NCBI GenBank assembly: GCA_007132635.1
Contig: SLOG01000044.1
Span: 1-13,607 of the forward strand
Source: Limnochordia bacterium
Lineage (GTDB): Bacteria > Bacillota > Limnochordia > Darwinibacteriales > SLO01
DNA length: 13,607 nt
Reading direction: 5' to 3'
Shown here: positions 6,397 through 13,229 of the stretch, piece by piece
Layout of the letters: each line of letters begins with the position of its first letter
Position numbering within the stretch: position 1 is the stretch's first letter
Position numbers and translations under genes: made by a program
The notes under the pieces: model-generated
What the model was told of the DNA's origin: nothing
Seen by the model: only the letters and a program-made list of their open reading frames with translations
Databases searched by the model: none

Positions 6397-7156
6397 GGCA
6401 TTTGATCTGACGGGAAAGAATGCATTGGTTACAGGAGGAGCTCAAGGCCTCGGTGAGGCCATGGCTAGAAGCCTAGGCGAGGCTGGAGCAGCGGTAGCGC
6501 TCGCTGACATCAATGCAGAAAAAGCTGAGGAGACCGCAGCAAGGCTTCGCGATGCAGGTGCTGTCGTCAGCGTCCACTATGTGGATGTAAGCAGCCGCAG
6601 CGGCGTGGACCAGCTCATGGAGTCTCTGCTGCAGACATATTCCTCTCTTGATGTTATTGTTAATAGTGCTGGCCTCAATCGCCGATTCCCCATGGAAGAG
6701 ATTTCTGAGTCCGACTATGACACTATCATGGACGTTAACCTCAAGGGAATCTTTAATGTGTGTCAAGCAGGTGGGCGCTTGATGCTGCGGCAGGGCAGAG
6801 GTGGCTCCATCATCAACGTGTCGTCAATTTCCTCGCTTATTGTGAACCAACGCCGTCCTGTGGGAGTCTATTGCGCTTCCAAAGCAGGAATTAACGGACT
6901 TACTCGCGCGTTTGCTGCGGAGTGGGCATCCAAAGGTATCCGTGTGAATGCCATCGCGCCAGGATATTTCAAGACTCCGCTGAACGATGCTTGGATCCAC
7001 ACAGCGCAGGGAGACGATGCATTGTCCCAAACTCCCATGGGTCGTTTTGGGGAGCCAGACGAGATCGGTCCAACGGCGGTCTATTTGGCTTCCGACGCAG
7101 CGAGCTTCATGACAGGCCATATTCTCGTTTTGGATGGCGGTTATACCGTCTGGTAG
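6389..7156 (+). CDS. SDR-family dehydrogenase, gluconate 5-dehydrogenase-like
   Basis: Classical short-chain dehydrogenase/reductase, 255 residues, cytosolic. Visible: nucleotide-binding TGGAQGLG (15-22), acidic D40 in LADIN suggesting NAD(H) preference, NSAG (92-95), N117, S148, Y161 and K165 in YCASKAG, and the C-terminal FMTGHILVLDGGY. The opening FDLTGKNALVTGG resembles gluconate 5-dehydrogenases and 2-deoxygluconate/ketodeoxyuronate dehydrogenases, so oxidation of a sugar-acid carbinol to a ketone is the likely reaction; the exact substrate is unknown. The ATG at 6389 overlaps the transketolase stop by 8 bases, with GGGAGG 10 bases upstream. It is the last gene of the operon; a strong hairpin follows within 20 bases. 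Confidence 0.9.
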   Translation: MLKAFDLTGKNALVTGGAQGLGEAMARSLGEAGAAVALADINAEKAEETAARLRDAGAVVSVHYVDVSSRSGVDQLMESLLQTYSSLDVIVNSAGLNRRFPMEEISESDYDTIMDVNLKGIFNVCQAGGRLMLRQGRGGSIINVSSISSLIVNQRRPVGVYCASKAGINGLTRAFAAEWASKGIRVNAIAPGYFKTPLNDAWIHTAQGDDALSQTPMGRFGEPDEIGPTAVYLASDAASFMTGHILVLDGGYTVW

Positions 7157-7175
7157 TATTCTTGTTTCTAAATAA

Positions 7176-7205
7176 AACGGCCAACCCCGTTGGGGACTGG
7201 CCGTT
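7176..7205 (-). terminator. strong intrinsic terminator shared by convergent genes
   Basis: AACGGCCA (7176-7183) pairs with TGGCCGTT (7198-7205), with a nested CCCC-GTT-GGGG hairpin inside. Read leftward the stem is followed by TTTATTT, a good T-tract, so it best terminates the 27-residue leftward gene. Read rightward only AGATTTCT follows, but it lies 20 bases past the SDR stop and probably also ends the operon. Confidence 0.8.
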
Positions 7206-7233
7206 AGATTTCTCTGCCTTGATGGAATCAGAT

Positions 7234-7317
7234 CTATTTTTTGGTGGTTCGGGGTGCAGTTTTGACAGTCTGCGTTTTCTTCCGTTCGGGTTTTTTCGCG
7301 TTTTTCTCTGGTTTCAT
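7234..7317 (-). CDS. 27-residue highly basic (Lys-rich) peptide
   Basis: Small leftward gene below usual length cut-offs but with every expression signal. A near-consensus promoter lies at 7360-7388, GGAGGGAG sits 8-11 bases before the ATG at 7317, and a strong terminator lies 28 bases past the TAG. The peptide begins MKPEKNAKKPERKK and ends with a TTKK segment. It has 9 Lys and 2 Arg against 2 Glu, many Thr and Pro, and no hydrophobic stretch, so it is probably disordered and could bind nucleic acid or another polyanion. I recognise no family; small basic spore-core or ribosome-associated peptides are possible analogies only. It sits convergent to the catabolic operon and divergent from carB. 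Confidence 0.6.
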   Translation of the reverse strand: MKPEKNAKKPERKKTQTVKTAPRTTKK

Positions 7318-7359
7318 AACGATCGCTCCCTCCGCCGAGATGTACGTGTTCTCATCTTT

Positions 7360-7388
7360 ACTATAGGACAAATGAGTACGAATGTCGA
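7360..7388 (-). promoter_or_regulatory. sigma-A promoter of the 27-residue basic peptide gene
   Basis: Read leftward, TCGACA (7383-7388, 5/6), a spacer of exactly 17 bases, and TATAGT (7360-7365, 5/6). Transcription would start near 7353, giving a leader of about 36 bases ahead of the ATG at 7317. This is among the best promoters in the window. Confidence 0.75.
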
Positions 7389-7520
7389 CGACAGAATAAT
7401 CCAGAAAAGCCTGTTTACGGTTGGCCTAGGTCATGAACAGCGGTGTTCTTTCATCGGCTCGAACTGTAACACCCTTTCTCGTGTTCCGTCATCCGCAGCG
7501 ACTTCGATGGGGAGTTCACG

Positions 7521-7545
7521 CCTTCGCAAAGGGATTTTGTGAAGG
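7521..7545 (+). promoter_or_regulatory. leader hairpin covering a Shine-Dalgarno upstream of carB
   Basis: CCTTCGCAAA (7521-7530) pairs with TTTGTGAAGG (7536-7545) through 10 bp with one G-U pair and a GGGAT loop. The 3' arm contains the first four bases of a perfect AAGGAGG (7542-7548), which lies 8 bases before an ATG at 7557. The rest of the 7318-7669 gap upstream of carB holds the ARG-box match (7561-7578), a second small hairpin (CTCCA 7614-7618 with TGGAG 7624-7628) and no rightward promoter I trust. Confidence 0.4.
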
Positions 7546-7560
7546 AGGTTGTGTCTATGT

Positions 7561-7578
7561 ATCGAATAAATATGCAAG
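7561..7578 (+). promoter_or_regulatory. ARG-box-like operator (ArgR/AhrC) upstream of carB
   Basis: GAATAAATATGCAAG (7564-7578) matches 14 of the last 15 positions of the Bacillus ARG-box consensus CATGAATAAAAATKCAAK as I recall it; the first three positions do not match. It also matches 12 of 14 positions of the E. coli TGAATWWWWATTCA core. It lies about 90 bases before the carB start, so arginine-responsive repression of carB is likely. One copy only was found. Confidence 0.55.
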
Positions 7579-7669
7579 AAGGGACGATTCCGTTGAGTTT
7601 GTTCGGAAGCACCCTCCAGACTGTGGAGCTGACACTCCAAAATCCTGTCTACGAAGGTTGCGGATACCA

Positions 7670-10600
7670 ATGCCAAAACGCGAAGACATCCATTCGATTC
7701 TTATCATTGGCTCAGGGCCCATCATCATTGGTCAGGCGTGCGAGTTTGATTACTCTGGGACTCAGGCCTGCAAGGCGCTGCGGGCCCTCGGATATCGCAT
7801 CGTCTTAGTCAATTCCAATCCGGCTACTATCATGACAGATCCGGAAATGGCTGACGCCACGTATATTGAACCGCTGAACAAAAAGCGGCTAACGGATATT
7901 ATTGCGAAGGAACGGCCTGACGCTGTGCTTCCGAATCTAGGTGGGCAGTCCGCCCTCAATCTCTGCACGGAGTTGGACAAGGCCGGCGTCTTAGAGGAGT
8001 TCGGCGTGAAAATCATCGGCGTCCAGCTGGACGCGATTGAACGCGGCGAGGACCGCATTAAATTCAAAGAGACGATGCATGCGCTGGACATTGAAATGCC
8101 CATGAGCAAACCTGCCTACAGTGTAGACGAGGCCGAGGTCATTGCGGAGGAACTTGGATATCCCGTGGTCATTCGCCCGGCCTATACCTTGGGAGGTACG
8201 GGTGGAGGCTTAGTATACAACGTGGAGGAGCTTCGTTCGACTGCCTATCGAGGCATTGCCGCTAGCCTTGTCGGGCAGATTCTGGTTGAAGAATCCGTGC
8301 TGGGCTGGGAAGAACTGGAGCTCGAGGTTGTAAGAGACTCCAAGAACAAGATGATTACCGTCTGTTTCATTGAGAATATTGATCCTATCGGAGTGCATAC
8401 GGGAGACTCTTTCTGCTCCGCTCCGATGCTTACCATCAGTCCGGAACTGCAGGAACGCCTGCAGAGCTATGCGTACTCCATCGTCGAGGCCATCGAGGTG
8501 ATTGGTGGTACGAACGTGCAGTTCGCGTACGATCCTGCTTCTGATCGGGTGGTGGTGATCGAGATCAACCCTCGCACGTCACGCTCTTCAGCGCTGGCGT
8601 CAAAGGCGACTGGTTTTCCCATCGCGCTGATCTCCGCGATGCTGGCCGCTGGCATGACTTTGGATGAGATCCCTTACTGGCGAGGCGGGTTTCTTGATTC
8701 CTACACCCCGTCGGGCGATTATGTGGTGGTTAAGTTCGCCCGATGGGCGTTTGAGAAATTCAAGGGAGCGCAGGATAAACTTGGGACACAGATGAAAGCT
8801 GTCGGGGAGGTCATGAGCATTGGCAAGACGTACAAAGAAGCGTTCCAAAAAGCCATTCGCTCCCTGGAAAATGGGCGATCCGGACTGGGTTTTGCCAAAG
8901 CGTTTCATGAAAGGGATCTCGAGGGTCTGCTGGAGCTTCTCGCAGAACCGTCTAGTGAACGGCAGTTTATCATGTATGAAGCCCTGCGAAAAGGCGCTTC
9001 TGTGGAACAACTACACCGGTTGACATATATCAAACCTTGGTTTATCGAGCAGATGCGTGAATTGGTTCTCTTGGAAGAAGAAATCCGCGAATACCACGGG
9101 GGCGATCTCCCGCTTAGTCTGTTACAGCAGGCCAAAAAAGACGGCTTTGCCGACGCCTATCTCAGTCAAGTTCTTGCCATACCTGAGGCGCGGATCCGTG
9201 AGCAGCGGCAGCAGCTGGGGATAGTCAGTGAATGGGAAGCCGTGCCGGTCAGTGGAGTCCAAGATGCGGCGTACTACTATTCCTCGTATTCGGCTGTGGG
9301 GCAGGCGCCGACTACGGACAAGCCGAAGGTCATGATATTGGGCAGCGGGCCCAATCGGATCGGACAGGGGATCGAGTTTGACTACTGCTGTGTGCATGCG
9401 GCGTTTGCTCTGCGGGAAATGGGCTATGAGACGATTATGGTCAACTGCAACCCCGAAACTGTGTCTACGGACTACGACACTTCGGATAAACTCTATTTTG
9501 AGCCCTTAACGGTGGAGGATGTCTTGAGCATCTATGAGAAAGAAAAGCCCATAGGTGTTATGGTGCAGTTTGGGGGTCAGACCCCTCTAAACATCGCCAC
9601 TGAACTGGCCGAGGCCGGGGTTCGTATTCTCGGCACTCCGCTAGCGAGTATTGATCTAGCTGAGGACCGCGACATGTTTCGCCAGGTAATGGAGCGGCTG
9701 CACATTCCTATGCCGGAGGCTGGAATGGCCCGCAATCCGAAAGAAGCTTTTGTCATCGCAGAGAGAATTGGTTATCCTGTCATGGTGCGGCCTTCTTACG
9801 TTCTTGGCGGCCGGGGTATGGAGATTGTCTACGACCAGGAAACGCTGGACGAGTACATGACTGCGGCGGTAGATGTCACTCCTGACAAACCGATCTTGAT
9901 CGACAAGTTCTTGGTTAATGCCATTGAGGCAGAGGCAGACGCTGTCTCTGACGGAGTTCGTACATTCGTACCAGCCGTTATGGAGCACATCGAACTGGCC
10001 GGGATTCATTCAGGGGATTCGGCCTGCGTAATCCCAACTATCAGCATCCCTCGGCGGCATCTAGAGACGATTGAGGAGTATACGCGTGCAATTGCTGCCG
10101 AGCTTCATGTGGTGGGTCTGCTCAACATCCAGTACGCTATCGCGGATGACCAAGTATACGTGCTAGAGGCAAACCCCAGGGCATCTCGGACAGTGCCGAT
10201 CATCTCCAAAGTGTGCAGCATTGCGATGGCCCGCATTGCGACTACGGCTATCATGGCAGCGGAACAAGGAGATGAATCGCTTGTTCCGGAAAGACTGCCG
10301 ATTGAGGTACGGCATTTTGGAGTTAAGGAGGCTGTCTTTCCCTTCCGGATGTTTCCGGAAGTGGACCCACTGTTGGGTCCCGAGATGCGATCGACGGGGG
10401 AGGTGCTGGGGATAGCAGATTCTTTTGGCTTGGCGTTCTTTAAAGCGCAAGAAGCAACCCAGGTTGGGCTCCCGACAGAAGGACGGGTGCTCATCAGCGT
10501 GTCGGATCAGGACAAACCCGGGGCCTTGGCTGTAGCCCGTGGGTTCGTGGAACTCGGCTTCGAGATTCTCGCAACCGGCGGAACGCATCGATTTCTTGTA

Positions 10601-10882
10601 GAAAACGGGATACCCGCCCAACCCATTCACAAGATAAACGAAGGGCGGCCGCATATTGTGGATGCGATCACGAATCGCGAAATCGACTTGGTGATTAACA
10701 CCCCTATCGGTAAGCGCGGCCAAACCGACGACTCGTACATTCGCAAGACAGCGATCCGCTACCAAGTTCCGTATCTGACGACTTTGGCAGCAGCTACGGC
10801 CAGTGTCAAGGGAATTCAATCGTTTCGAGAAGCTGATGTTGTGGGGGGGGCCGTCAAGAGTCTCCAGGAATACTATTCCTGA
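7670..10882 (+). CDS. carB: carbamoyl-phosphate synthase large subunit
   Basis: Makes carbamoyl phosphate from bicarbonate, ammonia delivered by the CarA glutaminase, and two ATP, for arginine and pyrimidine synthesis. 1070 residues, the usual full length. Two homologous synthetase halves are clear: GSGPIIIGQACEFDYSGTQA (14-33) with GGQSALNL, and GSGPNRIGQGIEFDYC (about 632) with GGQTPLNIA. Each has an ATP-grasp domain ending in NPRTSRSSALASKATG and NPRASRTVPIISKV respectively. An MGS-like allosteric domain (about 930-1070; LATGGTHRFL) closes the protein. I start at MPKRED, the conserved N terminus; the frame is open upstream but not conserved. The RBS is weak (AAGG, about 12 bases away). No carA is adjacent, which is unusual, so the small subunit must be encoded elsewhere. 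The ARG-box match suggests an arginine-linked copy, while the length resembles the pyrimidine-type PyrAB. A terminator follows. Confidence 0.97.
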   Translation: MPKREDIHSILIIGSGPIIIGQACEFDYSGTQACKALRALGYRIVLVNSNPATIMTDPEMADATYIEPLNKKRLTDIIAKERPDAVLPNLGGQSALNLCTELDKAGVLEEFGVKIIGVQLDAIERGEDRIKFKETMHALDIEMPMSKPAYSVDEAEVIAEELGYPVVIRPAYTLGGTGGGLVYNVEELRSTAYRGIAASLVGQILVEESVLGWEELELEVVRDSKNKMITVCFIENIDPIGVHTGDSFCSAPMLTISPELQERLQSYAYSIVEAIEVIGGTNVQFAYDPASDRVVVIEINPRTSRSSALASKATGFPIALISAMLAAGMTLDEIPYWRGGFLDSYTPSGDYVVVKFARWAFEKFKGAQDKLGTQMKAVGEVMSIGKTYKEAFQKAIRSLENGRSGLGFAKAFHERDLEGLLELLAEPSSERQFIMYEALRKGASVEQLHRLTYIKPWFIEQMRELVLLEEEIREYHGGDLPLSLLQQAKKDGFADAYLSQVLAIPEARIREQRQQLGIVSEWEAVPVSGVQDAAYYYSSYSAVGQAPTTDKPKVMILGSGPNRIGQGIEFDYCCVHAAFALREMGYETIMVNCNPETVSTDYDTSDKLYFEPLTVEDVLSIYEKEKPIGVMVQFGGQTPLNIATELAEAGVRILGTPLASIDLAEDRDMFRQVMERLHIPMPEAGMARNPKEAFVIAERIGYPVMVRPSYVLGGRGMEIVYDQETLDEYMTAAVDVTPDKPILIDKFLVNAIEAEADAVSDGVRTFVPAVMEHIELAGIHSGDSACVIPTISIPRRHLETIEEYTRAIAAELHVVGLLNIQYAIADDQVYVLEANPRASRTVPIISKVCSIAMARIATTAIMAAEQGDESLVPERLPIEVRHFGVKEAVFPFRMFPEVDPLLGPEMRSTGEVLGIADSFGLAFFKAQEATQVGLPTEGRVLISVSDQDKPGALAVARGFVELGFEILATGGTHRFLVENGIPAQPIHKINEGRPHIVDAITNREIDLVINTPIGKRGQTDDSYIRKTAIRYQVPYLTTLAAATASVKGIQSFREADVVGGAVKSLQEYYS

Positions 10883-10919
10883 GCGGCCTGTCTTTAGTGA
10901 CGCCTGCACGAAGCATTGG

Positions 10920-10944
10920 AAAGGCCAGCTAGGTGCTGGTCTTT
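10920..10944 (+). terminator. intrinsic terminator after carB
   Basis: AAAGGCCAGC (10920-10929) pairs with GCTGGTCTTT (10935-10944) through 10 bp with one G-U pair and a TAGGT loop. The T run is confined to the end of the stem and a following T-rich patch. It lies 37 bases past the carB stop, well placed to end the carB transcript before the next promoter. Confidence 0.6.
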
Positions 10945-11006
10945 CTGCATTTCTGTTACGATGCCCTCGCCACGCTAAGGCCAGCAAGGCCATCCGGGCG
11001 GTGACA

Positions 11007-11036
11007 TTGACTTAGGAATCCAGAGAATGATAGAAT
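11007..11036 (+). promoter_or_regulatory. sigma-A promoter of the LacI-family regulator gene
   Basis: TTGACT (11007-11012, 5/6), an 18-base spacer, and TAGAAT (11031-11036, 5/6) preceded by TGA, giving an extended -10. Transcription would start near 11043, about 40 bases before the ATG. No clear palindromic operator overlaps it, so autoregulation is not evident. Confidence 0.75.
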
Positions 11037-11081
11037 AAATCAAGGTACGATGCTATTTTTGCTCCGTTCGGAGGATCTGCC

Positions 11082-12038
11082 ATGAAGCCAACAATGGATG
11101 ATGTTGCAAGAGTCGCGAAGGTCTCTCGTGCTACTGTTTCACGGGTGCTGCGTGGTGATGTCAGTGTGACGTCCGCTAAACAGCGACGCGTGAGGAACGC
11201 CATCGAGGAGCTGGGGTATCAACCGCTGAAACAATTTAAAGGGCAGCTTCGCGTCGGATTGCAGCTTCCGAGCGATTTGAAGGCGCAGGCTTATTATCGT
11301 GGTGTTGCTGAAGCTGTGCTGGAGGAGGCGCGGCGTATTGGGTGTTCTGTTTCGACGATCGGTCGTGACGGGAGTACCAACTCGTTGAGTGGTTTGATCT
11401 GCGTCGGTCACTCTCCGCAACAGAAGTTGGGCTTTCCGGTTGTAGTCGTTGGGTGTCGTTCGCACGCCGCAGGGCTTAGTGCTGTTAGTGCAGACGAGCG
11501 CCGCGTGTACGCCGAACTTGTTAGTGCACTGCGAGAACGCGGGCATGAGAGAATCGCGTTCGTCAGCGGCGTTGGCGAAGATCCCGTTCTCGAAGAGCGC
11601 CTGCGCGCCTTTAAACTAGCAGTGTATGCCGCGAGACATCCGGTTTCGCAGTTAGCATTTGTGCAATGCGAGGATTTTCAAGAGGGTGGGGAAACGGCAG
11701 TTCGCAAGCTCCTGGTTTCCTTCCAGCCCACTGTAGTCGCTGCAGCATCAGACGAGCTTGCTGACGTTGTCTCCCGCACCGCGGCAGAACTTGAGTTGAT
11801 TATCCCGAGTGACCTTGCTATTATCGGGTGTCGCTTGGTTTCTGGCTCCCAGAAAAGCCCATCTGCAGATACTGACGCCGCTTCTTACATCGCGGTTCCC
11901 GTCTCCTCGCTTGGAAGTTGGGCTGTGCGAATCCTCTTGGGTATGGCTGAGGGGGACAATCCGGCTCCTCTGCGAGCCCTTGTATCGTGTGGAATCCACT
12001 GGGGCTCGCTGGCAGACAAACCGCAATCCGAAGTTTGA
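11082..12038 (+). CDS. LacI-family transcriptional regulator with an atypical hinge
   Basis: DNA-binding repressor of the LacI/GalR family, 318 residues (usual 330-345). The N-terminal helix-turn-helix TMDDVARVAKVSRATVSRVL (4-23) is typical. The sugar-binding-protein-like core is recognisable by ADERRVYAELVSALRERGHERIAFVSG, the ASDELADV segment, and IPSDLAIIGCR near the C end. The hinge that normally reads PNxxARxL after GYQP is replaced by PLKQFKGQLRVGL (48-60), so the Leu-bearing hinge helix that bends the operator seems absent or altered. The first core subdomain is also short. ATG start with GGAGG 7 bases upstream and its own promoter. The effector and targets are unknown; the sugar-acid operon is more than 3.9 kb away and carB and mnmA are housekeeping genes, so its regulon may lie elsewhere. 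Confidence 0.87.
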   Translation: MKPTMDDVARVAKVSRATVSRVLRGDVSVTSAKQRRVRNAIEELGYQPLKQFKGQLRVGLQLPSDLKAQAYYRGVAEAVLEEARRIGCSVSTIGRDGSTNSLSGLICVGHSPQQKLGFPVVVVGCRSHAAGLSAVSADERRVYAELVSALRERGHERIAFVSGVGEDPVLEERLRAFKLAVYAARHPVSQLAFVQCEDFQEGGETAVRKLLVSFQPTVVAAASDELADVVSRTAAELELIIPSDLAIIGCRLVSGSQKSPSADTDAASYIAVPVSSLGSWAVRILLGMAEGDNPAPLRALVSCGIHWGSLADKPQSEV

Positions 12039-12039
12039 G

Positions 12040-12069
12040 TGGACCAGCCGAATGCTTTTATGGTAGACT
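12040..12069 (+). promoter_or_regulatory. possible promoter of mnmA
   Basis: TGGACC (12040-12045, 4/6), an 18-base spacer, and TAGACT (12064-12069, 4/6) preceded by TGG as an extended -10. It starts two bases after the LacI-family stop codon. Hexamers are mediocre, so mnmA may also be read through from the regulator promoter. Confidence 0.4.
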
Positions 12070-12109
12070 GAGAAACAGTGTTGGAGTTTGGAAATAGGAG
12101 TGGAATGCT

Positions 12110-13198
12110 TTGCAAAGAGGGTCAAAGACCCGAGTCGTGGTTGGCATGTCCGGCGGCGTAGACTCGGCGGTGGCTGCTCTGCTATTGAAAGAGCAGGGGT
12201 ATGAAGTGATCGGCGTGTTCATGAAGAATTGGGATGAGACCGACGAGGATGGAATCTGTACAGCTGAAGCGGATTACCGCGACGTACGTCGCGTGTGTGC
12301 TCACATCGGAATACCACACTACACTGTAAATTTCGAGAGCGAGTACTGGGACAGAGTGTTTCAGTACTTTTTGCGCGAATATCGTTTGGGGAGGACACCC
12401 AATCCAGATGTCATATGCAATAAGGAAATCAAGTTTCGAGCCTTTCTGGACAAGGCATTGGCTCTGGACGCAGACTATATGGCAACCGGTCACTATGCGG
12501 ACCGCCATGACTGGGGCGGGACGGTGCGTCTGCTGCGCGGTGCTGATGTCGGGAAAGATCAGAGCTATTTTCTCTATGCCCTAAACCAGGACCAACTGCG
12601 GTGCGCGCTGTTTCCACTAGGGCAGCATACAAAGCATAACGTACGCCTCATCGCTGCTAGGGCGGGACTGCCTGTGGCTGAGAAGAAGGACAGTACCGGT
12701 ATCTGCTTTATTGGCGAGAAAGATTTTCGGCTGTTCCTTTCGCAGTACTTACCTGCCCAACCCGGAGAGATTCGTTCCTTTGAAACGGACGAGGTGCTGG
12801 GCCGGCATGAAGGTCTTATGTACCACACCTTGGGTCAGCGGAAAGGCCTTGGCATAGGGGGAGCGGGAGAACCATGGTTTGTGGTGGAGAAGGATCTGCA
12901 GCAGAATGTGTTGTATGTGGTGCAAGGCCGTGACCATGCGGCCCTCTTCAGTCACGGCCTCTCGGCGTCAGGTCTGCACTTTGTCAGCGGCAGCGCCCCC
13001 GCTTCATCCTTTGCGTGTACTGCAAAGTTTCGCTATCGGCAGCCGGATCAGGCTGTGACCGTGCGTCTCCAGTCACCAGACGCTTGCCGTGTGACGTTTG
13101 CACAACCGCAGCGAGCGATTACTCCCGGGCAGGCAGTGGTTTTCTACCAAGGCGGCGAGTGTCTTGGCGGCGGCACCATAGACGAGGCAGTGTCCTAG
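12110..13198 (+). CDS. mnmA: tRNA-specific 2-thiouridylase MnmA
   Basis: Thiolates U34 of the wobble position in tRNAs for Lys, Glu and Gln, using ATP and sulfur passed from a cysteine desulfurase. 362 residues, normal for the family. PP-loop SGGVDS (14-19) binds ATP; MKNWDE and DYRDVRRVCAHIGIPH follow. C103 in TPNPDVICNKEIKF and C199 in DSTGICFIGEKDF are the two catalytic cysteines. GHYA near 127 and the C-terminal beta-barrel region (HTLGQRKGLGIGG onward) complete the fold. The start is TTG: AGGAG (12096-12100) lies 9 bases upstream, a TAG stop lies 15 bases upstream in frame, and the PP-loop begins at residue 12. An MFS gene starts 31 bases downstream on the same strand, so the two may be co-transcribed by position alone. 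Confidence 0.96.
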   Translation: MQRGSKTRVVVGMSGGVDSAVAALLLKEQGYEVIGVFMKNWDETDEDGICTAEADYRDVRRVCAHIGIPHYTVNFESEYWDRVFQYFLREYRLGRTPNPDVICNKEIKFRAFLDKALALDADYMATGHYADRHDWGGTVRLLRGADVGKDQSYFLYALNQDQLRCALFPLGQHTKHNVRLIAARAGLPVAEKKDSTGICFIGEKDFRLFLSQYLPAQPGEIRSFETDEVLGRHEGLMYHTLGQRKGLGIGGAGEPWFVVEKDLQQNVLYVVQGRDHAALFSHGLSASGLHFVSGSAPASSFACTAKFRYRQPDQAVTVRLQSPDACRVTFAQPQRAITPGQAVVFYQGGECLGGGTIDEAVS

Positions 13199-13229
13199 CC
13201 CAAGCACAAAACACTTTGAGGAGTCTTGT

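Noticed and set aside
7433..7669. In-frame upstream extension of carB by 79 codons
   Set aside because: The extension has no resemblance to CarB, whose conserved N terminus is MPKR-D followed by the GSGP loop; no good RBS supports the upstream ATG.
10921..10985. Direct repeat AAGGCCAGC (10921-10929 and 10977-10985) after carB
   Set aside because: Two 9-base copies 47 bases apart, one already part of the terminator stem; too short to suggest a mobile or regulatory repeat.
10163..10993. Long open frame antisense to the carB 3' end (276 codons, leftward)
   Set aside because: It lies opposite strongly conserved CarB sequence, crosses the terminator hairpin and shows no domain or RBS.
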